Assembly (NCBI GenBank): GCA_945870925.1
Contig: CAMBTZ010000056.1
Span: 1-8,407 of the forward strand
Direction of reading: 5' to 3'
DNA from: Chlamydia trachomatis
Lineage (GTDB): Bacteria > Chlamydiota > Chlamydiia > Chlamydiales > 2-12-FULL-49-11
Length of the DNA: 8,407 nucleotides
Both the position numbers and the translations under genes were made by a program. Below, piece by piece: positions 5,752-8,407 of this stretch (positions are counted from its first letter, which is position 1; each line of letters starts with the position of its first letter). A model generated the notes under the pieces. It was not told where the DNA came from, made no database searches, and saw nothing but the letters and a program-made list of their open reading frames with translations.

Positions 5752-6740
5752 TAGTTCCTCTCCTTTTTTTCTGAGTTTGGGCAACTACAGCTGCTATTTT
5801 GCCATCCAGAGCTTACACCAGTAGTAGTAGAATTTTCATAATACCAGGAGTTTTCAAAATCAGGGCAAGTTGGCGGGCATGTTGTTGGATAAGGATTGGG
5901 GCAGTAACTATTATTTGAATTGTATCCACCTAATACAGTATTAAGCATAGCCGTAAAATAACGACAATTACCCCCCCCGCAGCCATTATATTCACCGAGG
6001 ATGATGAGCGCTAAATTTAATTGATCAGTTGCTGGTCCTGCATTTGATAAAGTGAATGTGTTAACAGTAGTATCAACAGCACCTCCAAATGGAGTGGTAA
6101 GATATGTATATAGAAGCGCTAGATAACCATCTATATTCACATTATTTAAAGATTCCACATATGAAACAAAAACTGTAATTGCTGCGCCTATTTGAGTAAG
6201 CGCAGCGTTGTACCCATCTGGTGTGTTTGCACTATTGTAATTTCCCAAAGCTGTCAGAATTGGAGAAATACAATCAGAATCACACATATAGAAAAAAGCT
6301 GACCCTGCATTGCTTGTGGTTGTTTGTAATCCTCCTGTTAAACCTGGAGTGTTATCATTAGTAAAATCAACTGCAGCTGAATACCTTATATATTGGGAGT
6401 AATAAGCACTTGAAGGCGCTACAATATCTTGAATCGATACAGCAGGTGAAAATAATGGAATATCTGCTAAAAGAGCCTGAGTTACTGCATAAGCGTTGGG
6501 ATTATTTGTAGACGTTGGACACATTTGCCCATTTAAGAAATTTATTAAAGCCACTACAGAAAGTCTTAGCACTTCCACATCAAGGTAAGTAGGGTAATAA
6601 CTACTCTGGGTTGCTTGAGTGATCGCGCCATTTACTGCATTTGCAAGCTGGATAAATTTTGAATTACCATCAATTGAGAGGTAAGAATCTGCACATGGAC
6701 TTGATTGAGTTGAAATACAACTATTACCTGAACAAGACAT
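5751..6740 (-). CDS. tandem-paralogue protein 1: family core with extra N- and C-terminal cysteines; unknown function
   Basis: A 329-residue protein of the same unrecognised family. Landmarks: a cysteine-containing N-terminal extension (C3, C8, C16), FIQLANA at 29-35, FFYMC ending at 153, IDGYLALL at 203-210, LSNAGPATDQLNLALIILGE at 231-250, then WYYENSTTTGVSSGWQ at 299-314 as a looser form of the WY...GGW box. A short Cys/Lys/Glu tail follows. Further cysteines cluster at 254-292. It is strongly Ser/Thr/Asn/Tyr-rich with very few Lys or Arg, typical of surface or secreted proteins, yet it has no basic-hydrophobic Sec signal. The ATG at 6740 is chosen because AGGAGA precedes it; a longer reading from 6821 would run into the neighbouring CorC-like gene. 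A G8 tract (5971-5978) falls in codons 255-257. It is the first gene of the cassette, 46 bases after the CorC-like gene, and could be co-transcribed with it or use its own weak promoter. Confidence 0.85.
   Translation of the reverse strand: MSCSGNSCISTQSSPCADSYLSIDGNSKFIQLANAVNGAITQATQSSYYPTYLDVEVLRLSVVALINFLNGQMCPTSTNNPNAYAVTQALLADIPLFSPAVSIQDIVAPSSAYYSQYIRYSAAVDFTNDNTPGLTGGLQTTTSNAGSAFFYMCDSDCISPILTALGNYNSANTPDGYNAALTQIGAAITVFVSYVESLNNVNIDGYLALLYTYLTTPFGGAVDTTVNTFTLSNAGPATDQLNLALIILGEYNGCGGGNCRYFTAMLNTVLGGYNSNNSYCPNPYPTTCPPTCPDFENSWYYENSTTTGVSSGWQNSSCSCPNSEKKERN
5757..5764 (-). promoter_or_regulatory. Shine-Dalgarno for paralogue 2, inside the end of paralogue 1
   Basis: AGGAGAGG on the - strand lies 5 bases before the ATG at 5751 and is embedded in the last codons of paralogue 1, preceded by an A7 run. 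It fixes the start of paralogue 2 and supports coupled translation. Confidence 0.8.
5971..5978 (-). repeat. G8 homopolymer inside paralogue 1 (possible phase-variable tract)
   Basis: The coding strand reads TGC GGG GGG GGT AAT TGT, eight G in a row within an otherwise AT-rich gene. One extra G gives TGC GGG GGG GGG TAA, an immediate stop. One fewer G runs into TAG after fourteen further codons. Either slip removes the last 70 or so residues, including the WY...GW box and much of the cysteine-rich end. Poly-G tracts of this kind are known switches in chlamydial pmp genes. Confidence 0.6.
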
Positions 6741-6744
6741 GCAT

Positions 6745-6750
6745 TCTCCT
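6745..6750 (-). promoter_or_regulatory. Shine-Dalgarno for paralogue 1
   Basis: AGGAGA on the - strand lies 4 bases before the ATG at 6740 and selects this start. An out-of-frame ATG at 6744 sits between the two and opens only six codons before TAA. Confidence 0.75.
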
Positions 6751-6762
6751 TTAATTATATTA

Positions 6763-6792
6763 TTAATATAACAGGGAGCTACATTATCACAA
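6763..6792 (-). promoter_or_regulatory. weak candidate promoter for the paralogue cassette
   Basis: TTGTGA (6792-6787, 4 of 6 matches to a -35) and TATTAA (6768-6763, 4 of 6 to a -10) are 18 bases apart on the - strand, in the very AT-rich gap before paralogue 1. The -35 overlaps the stop of the CorC-like gene. Such matches are expected by chance in AT-rich DNA, so this is only a candidate. Confidence 0.18.
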
Positions 6793-8001
6793 CGTGCGTA
6801 TCTTGATGATCTTATCGGCAAGAAGAGGGGAACTTTCGAGAGTGAATTCGAAGTTTTTGATGCGTACGGTTTCGAGTTTTCCAGGTTCGTGACCGAGGAT
6901 AGTGGTCATGAGGTCTTCAAGGCTGTCGTTTTCTTTTGAGGGTAGAAAAAGACCAAGCTCGCGATTTACTGTGGAGACAAGGGTGAGGGCGGGGAAGGAT
7001 CTATCTACGATGATGTGTGCTGATGTTGAAGGTGTTAGACTGTCAATTTCGAAGAGCTCTTCGATGAGTGACTCTAGGGTGAGGATTCCGGTTGCATTAC
7101 CATTATCATCAAGGACGACGGCGATATGCTGATTATTCCATCGAAATTGTTTAAGGATTTGAAAGAGGGAATTTTTTTCCGTGATAAACCATGGTGATCT
7201 TGCAATATCGCGGATGGGGTCTTCATCTTTTAATTTTAATAGATCTCTTGTATAGAGAATACCGATAATGTTTTGGGGTTTTTTATAATAGAGAGGTAGA
7301 TAGGGAACATACTTGTGATTCAAGATATACTGAATCTCTTTAACGGTCGAATCTGATGATGCTATTGGGACTTTATCAATAGGCTCCATTAATTCAGGTG
7401 GCATTTTTGTTTTGATTACAAAGATTGCCTGCACGAGTGAATCCAAATGCTCTTGGTCGCTATTAAAACCCCTTATGTCCTTACCTTCTATCGCTTTTTG
7501 AAGTTCTTCACGCGTAAGATAATTATGTGCGGGGGGCGGACATCTAAGAATCCAATCGATCAATCTACAAATTCCGTCAAGAAACCAAATAAAAGGGATA
7601 AACACTTTAGAAAGAAAGTAGATCGGTGTGATTCCCAATCTAACAACATGCTCCGGATAGGTTCTTGCTGCAAAAAGCGGTGTTAACTCTGCAAACAAGA
7701 CAACAGCTATAATTTGCGTAATAATTGCATAGTCCGGATCAAGTCCTAAATTAGAATAGAGCGATCTTGAACATTCAGAACCTAATTGTAGAAAAAAATT
7801 AACACCAATCAATGTTGTTCCGAACAAATAGGTGGGCTTATTAAGTAAACCACTAAGCCATAATGCTTTTCTATCCCCTTCACTGATGTGATATTGCAAT
7901 CGCACCTTATTATAAGATACAATAGCCATCTCCATCATGGCAAAATAGCCCTGAAAAAAGATGCATAATATTGTTAATCCTAAAAAAATCTTCCAATCCA
8001 T
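6787..8001 (-). CDS. CNNM/CorC-HlyC family membrane protein (DUF21, CBS pair, CorC_HlyC)
   Basis: A 404-residue inner-membrane protein with the full architecture of the family. Residues 1 to about 155 form a DUF21/CNNM transmembrane domain with hydrophobic helices near 3-20, 55-72, 90-108 and 122-148. Its YFAMMEMAIVS matches the usual FxAAEMAxxS, and AELTP at 104-108 matches the GExxP segment. A CBS pair follows at about 205-318, with IIGILYTRDLL and VVLDDNGNATGILTLESLIEELF typical of each half. The CorC_HlyC domain occupies about 327-404. Relatives are magnesium/cobalt efflux or Mg homeostasis proteins; the older hemolysin (TlyC) label is misleading. It starts 4 bases after the stop of another member of the same family, so they form an operon. 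As I recall, C. trachomatis also has two such genes beside nifS (CT256/CT257). The last third is richer in C-ending codons than the rest. Confidence 0.92.
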   Translation of the reverse strand: MDWKIFLGLTILCIFFQGYFAMMEMAIVSYNKVRLQYHISEGDRKALWLSGLLNKPTYLFGTTLIGVNFFLQLGSECSRSLYSNLGLDPDYAIITQIIAVVLFAELTPLFAARTYPEHVVRLGITPIYFLSKVFIPFIWFLDGICRLIDWILRCPPPAHNYLTREELQKAIEGKDIRGFNSDQEHLDSLVQAIFVIKTKMPPELMEPIDKVPIASSDSTVKEIQYILNHKYVPYLPLYYKKPQNIIGILYTRDLLKLKDEDPIRDIARSPWFITEKNSLFQILKQFRWNNQHIAVVLDDNGNATGILTLESLIEELFEIDSLTPSTSAHIIVDRSFPALTLVSTVNRELGLFLPSKENDSLEDLMTTILGHEPGKLETVRIKNFEFTLESSPLLADKIIKIRTL

Positions 8002-8005
8002 AAGA

Positions 8006-8407
8006 TTAAGGTTTTAATCTCCTAATATAGATTTTATCGACACGTGATTTTGAGGAGGACAGAATATGAAAAAGAAAATCATTTGTCATAATTTTAGCGC
8101 CACTTTTTGGAATATCACCCTCTTTTTCTGTAAGCCACCCACCAATTGTCACTGCATTTTGAGCATGTTCAAAGCTAGTATCAAAGATTTCTTCAAGATG
8201 GGCTAACTCTAGTTTTCCACTACATATAATAACATTTTCACCCTGTTTACTATAAAGAACCTCATCATCTCTTTTATCTTCTATCTGACCAATAACAAGC
8301 TCGACAATATCTTCTTTTGTAACTAGTCCGGAAATTTGTCCATATTCATCCACTACAAGCGCTATAGTCTCTTTTGATGCTTGAAAATTAATGAGGAGCT
8401 TTCGTGC
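8006..8407 (-). CDS. C-terminal part of a second CNNM/CorC-HlyC family protein (cut by window edge)
   Basis: The frame is open to the last base of the window, so the N-terminal part lies beyond; 133 residues are visible. They begin in a second CBS domain, with ALVVDEYGQISGLVTKEDIV and then ELVIGQIEDK, closely matching the VVDEYGxxxGLVTxEDxxExxVGxI signature. They continue into a CorC_HlyC domain (about visible residues 58-133: the GKLELAHLEEIF start, NAVTIGGWLTEKEGDIPKSG and a closing KIYIRRL strand). A GTG at 8353 could be mistaken for a start but falls inside the CBS motif. The gene ends 4 bases before the next family member and was probably produced by an old duplication of it. The expected role is inner-membrane divalent-cation transport or homeostasis. 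Confidence 0.92.
   Translation of the reverse strand, partial: ARKLLINFQASKETIALVVDEYGQISGLVTKEDIVELVIGQIEDKRDDEVLYSKQGENVIICSGKLELAHLEEIFDTSFEHAQNAVTIGGWLTEKEGDIPKSGAKIMTNDFLFHILSSSKSRVDKIYIRRLKP

Noticed and set aside
5752..5784. Longer N-terminus of paralogue 2 starting at 5784
   Set aside because: The extra residues are encoded by the A-rich Shine-Dalgarno itself; ATG at 5751 aligns with the paralogues.
3217..6740. Paralogues as ribosomal peptide precursors or bacteriocins, given the CPBP protease upstream
   Set aside because: The proteins are about 300-540 residues, have no leader/core layout, and lie on the opposite strand from the protease with no modification enzymes or transporter.
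6727..6744. ATG at 6744 as start of paralogue 1 or as a leader peptide
   Set aside because: It is out of frame and reaches a stop after six codons; nothing shows that it is used.
6741..6821. Longer N-terminus of paralogue 1 starting at 6821
   Set aside because: It would overlap the CorC-like gene and lacks a ribosome site, whereas the ATG at 6740 has AGGAGA 4 bases upstream and gives an N-terminus comparable to its sisters.
8006..8353. Complete small CBS protein starting at GTG 8353
   Set aside because: The frame continues upstream to the window edge and the GTG is inside the VVDEYG motif, so this is a truncated larger protein.

Overview
The window looks like a chromosomal segment of a chlamydia, most likely an environmental (Parachlamydiales-type) symbiont of a protist. 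The main reason is gene order. A pair of CBS/CorC-HlyC membrane proteins, a NifS-type cysteine desulfurase and a PP2C phosphatase sit side by side. As I recall, Chlamydia trachomatis has the same set at CT256-CT259, followed by the small type III chaperone-like gene CT260. This placement rests on memory of gene order and protein motifs, not on a search.

Left block (1-3143, + strand): four tightly packed genes read as one operon. They are the 3' end of a small unrecognised protein (1-465), a CPBP-type intramembrane protease (465-1292, joined by a TAATG stop/start), a PP2C Ser/Thr phosphatase (1313-2095, TTG start) and a cysteine desulfurase (2052-3143, overlapping the phosphatase by 44 bases). 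A weak AT-rich terminator and a GC-rich inverted repeat lie in the short convergent gap at 3144-3216.

Middle block (3217-6740, - strand): three adjacent genes for proteins of 329, 293 and 542 residues that are clearly divergent tandem copies of one another. Shared landmarks are an N-terminal QL(A/S)NA motif, a central MC, a DGYL motif and a C-terminal WY...GW box. I do not recognise the family. The last gene carries an extra tail of about 210 residues that is roughly one fifth cysteine and is built partly from short repeats. The first gene contains a G8 homopolymer whose +1 slip makes an immediate stop codon, a candidate phase-variation switch. None has a recognisable Sec signal peptide. All three have a good Shine-Dalgarno and appear co-transcribed, starting 46 bases after the neighbouring core gene.

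Right block (6787-8407, - strand): two consecutive CNNM/CorC-type membrane proteins with CBS domains, 4 bases apart. The second in map order is cut by the window edge.

The simplest reading is that conserved flanks (desulfurase/phosphatase on one side, CorC-like pair on the other) enclose a lineage-specific, duplicated and fast-changing cassette. The 3' ends of both flanking genes share a local shift to C-ending codons, as if they were once direct convergent neighbours. The cassette proteins could be surface or secreted host-interaction factors, but that is inference. No tRNA, rRNA, insertion sequence or CRISPR array was seen.
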